DNA of 64,000 nucleotides from Trema orientale (lineage: Eukaryota; Streptophyta; Magnoliopsida; Rosales; Cannabaceae): contig JXTC01000020.1 of NCBI GenBank assembly GCA_002914845.1, positions 1,012,228-1,076,227 on the forward strand, read 5' to 3'. A model generated the notes under the pieces. That model did no database searches, was not told the DNA's origin, and saw only the letters and a list, made by a program, of their open reading frames with translations. Numbering within the stretch: the stretch's first letter is position 1; every line of letters starts with the position of its first letter. A program made the position numbers and the translations under genes. Shown one piece after another: positions 62,096 through 64,000 of this stretch.

Positions 62096-62452
62096 GATAA
62101 TACTAGGTGTACCATAATTGATGTCAAATTTTTAATACCAACACATGTGACATTTGAGTTGACATAATTTAATTTGTGTATTAAAAATTATCACAAATAA
62201 ATTAATTATATTCACTAATTGAATATTGCTAACTCACATGCCACATATGTTGGTATTAAAATAGATATCACTACATATCCCAATTTTTGTAACAACATAT
62301 GTGGCATGTAAGTTGTCACAATTTAATTGGTGTGTTAAAATTTACCACAAATAGATTAAACATTATTACTAATTGAGTGGTGACAAATCACATGCCACAT
62401 GTGTTAGTATTAAAAATTTGGTACAAATATTAGTACCTCAAGCATTATTCTT
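62096..62452. mobile_element. Double-hairpin MITE with ACACATGTG(A/G)CAT arms
   Basis: The left end (CAAATTTTTAATACCAACAC at 62124) is matched inversely by the right end (GTGTTAGTATTAAAAATTTG at 62401). Inside, ATGCCACATATGTTGGTATT and AACAACATATGTGGCATG form a second, central inverted pair. The element thus holds four related arms. No clear duplication. Confidence 0.65.
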
Positions 62453-62499
62453 TTAAAATATGGCCTCATGCAGTGATGCCGACGCGCGTCACTGTATTC

Positions 62500-63720
62500 C
62501 GATCTCTTGGATACCAAAGGTATCATCATAGAATAGTTATGCCTATACAATAAGTAACAACTCAATTCTCTTTCCTTCTCTTAGATACTAAAGGTATCAT
62601 AATATAATACTTATGGTAAACTTTTTTTTTTTTTTTTGCAATAAAAAATTTCAAACTCCTGTTTGAATTTCTAATATACCTATAGTAATTCTTTTTTTTA
62701 ATTTAAATTTCTTCAACTACTACCTTTGTGAGATACCTAAAATATTTTTATTTTTGGCAATAAGGAACTCCAAATTCCTATTCCAATATTCCTGATACTA
62801 CAAGTAACAAAGTAGGATACCTATGTGGTAACATCATTTTTTTTTTTTTGGAAATAAAAAATACAAAACTACCCTTTGAATTTCCAAGATATCATAAGTA
62901 AATTGGTTGGATACTTATGGTAACTTTTTAAAATTTGCTTAGATATTATAAGTATCATAGTAAGATACCTGCAATAATGCGCTTAGTTCTTTTGTTAAGC
63001 TTATTCTAATTTTTAATGTATAATTTTTAATTTTGTAATTATTATATCTATTTATCACTTTTTGCCCTTTTCGTACTCATAAGTCTTAATTTAATAACTT
63101 CCTATTTTTTCATGCTCTCTCTCTTTTTTGTTTTAAGATTTTAGCAATTATAAATTTTTATAGAAATAAAAGAACCCCAAATTCACACTCCCATATCCCA
63201 AATACAATAAGTAACATAGTAGGATACCTATGATTTTTTTTTTCCCTTTTCAATTTTTCCATAAACCTAATTAACATGATAGGACATCTATGATAATCTT
63301 TCTTAGCTTTTTTTTTACCTAAATATATCATGATTACTATAGGTATCCTTGTAAGAGACTTATGATACTTTCAAGGATACTTATGATACCTATGGTAAAT
63401 TTATCAATAAGGGACACTATACATTCCTTCCAATTCATGAATACAAATATACTATAAGTATCATGTAAGGATACTATAAATAAAAATATCATGTAAGGAT
63501 ACTAACATATACTATAAATAGTTACCAACATTAAAAAATTTTAATTAAGAAAGTGAATACTAATGGAGAAAAAAAAAAAAAGAAACACAAGAAGAGAGAG
63601 AAAAAGAAGACAACAAAAACAAAAATATAAAAAAATAGTTGAGGGGAAAAAAATATACTTTAAACCGATACCTTGGATACTATAAGTAATTTGGTAAGAT
63701 ACCTTAGTATCTTTGTAATA
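62500..63720. repeat. Degenerate tandem-like repeat built on GGATACCTATG words
   Basis: The motifs AAGTAACATAGTAGGATACC, a T-run, GGAAATAAAAAA and CAAATTCC/TTTGAATTTCC recur in roughly the same order at least four times (about 62620, 62755, 62840, 63165), with irregular spacing, and GGTATCAT/GGATACTTATG variants fill the rest. No gene is present. The last 280 bases of the window are AT-rich without a feature. Confidence 0.6.
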
Positions 63721-64000
63721 CCCATGATTAGAATGCCCTAGAATTGCTAAGTGTTACTTGTTATTAATTGTATTTAATGTTATTTAATTTATATATTATT
63801 TGTGCCTAACTTGATTCTATGCAGTGATAATGTCCAACAGTGCTCGATCGACGTATACGTGCCCTGATTTAAAAATTATAACGTAAAGTTCACATTTACT
63901 GCATATTGAGAATTTTTATTTGTCATATTATATTTTGTTATGAGTGCATTATGAATCTAATTGTCTTACATGCGTACTAAAATTTTGTAGATTCCTAAAA

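Noticed and set aside
62500..63720. Repeat array as a CRISPR
   Set aside because: Units are degenerate, spacing irregular, and the organism is a plant.

Overview
The window is nuclear DNA from a flowering plant, probably a eudicot. The evidence is intron-rich genes with GT-AG junctions whose products match plant-specific or plant-type families, AT-rich intergenic DNA, and a dense mix of plant transposon classes (LINE, tRNA-derived SINEs, Ty1/copia, hAT, Mutator-like and PIF/Harbinger-like MITEs). I could not fix the species.

Seven gene models are supported, six of them spliced. From left to right: an organellar single-stranded DNA-binding protein of the OSB family (4836-6721, minus, 4 exons, 277 aa); a MAPKKK5-like kinase (12377-15626, plus, 10 exons, 689 aa); gamma-tubulin complex component 5 (23714-29839, plus, 17 exons, 1015 aa); the CST telomere-capping subunit CTC1 (32015-39083, plus, 16 exons, 1389 aa); a single-exon gene for a small membrane protein (47384-47686, plus, 100 aa); a thioredoxin-fold protein (49788-50584, minus, 2 exons, 215 aa); chloroplast-type aspartate aminotransferase (56101-59395, minus, 11 exons, 468 aa); and ribosomal protein eL39 (61402-61890, minus, 3 exons, 51 aa), which makes eight loci in all when the single-exon gene is counted. 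For every spliced gene the exons were joined by hand at GT-AG sites and keep one open frame from ATG to stop. These are unrelated housekeeping or signalling genes, not an operon or a gene cluster with a common pathway.

The rest is largely mobile DNA. A decayed LINE fills 1-2119. A MITE cluster lies at 2181-3690. Two SINEs with perfect long target-site duplications sit at 4334-4464 and 10660-10815. A 171-bp palindromic MITE occurs twice in opposite orientation (6955-7125 and 18812-18982), the second copy nested inside a Mutator-like element with a perfect 9-bp target-site duplication (18668-19844). Two GC-richer hAT MITEs with perfect 8-bp duplications (16223-16828 and 21996-22564) are each nested in an older inverted-repeat element. 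A nearly complete but inactive Ty1/copia element with a 5-bp duplication (40262-47193, minus) landed between CTC1 and the small membrane-protein gene. A truncated, frameshifted hAT transposase is at 52030-52579.

I found no biosynthetic cluster, CRISPR array or obviously new multi-gene system. The least explained pattern is a set of five T-rich tracts with repeated GTCGTTT words, all in the same orientation (18015-18290, about 20690-20760, 23085-23215, 31425-31755, 55090-55600); two of them lie in the upstream regions of the GCP5-like and CTC1 genes. A second unexplained area is a degenerate tandem array built on GGATACCTATG-like words at 62500-63720.
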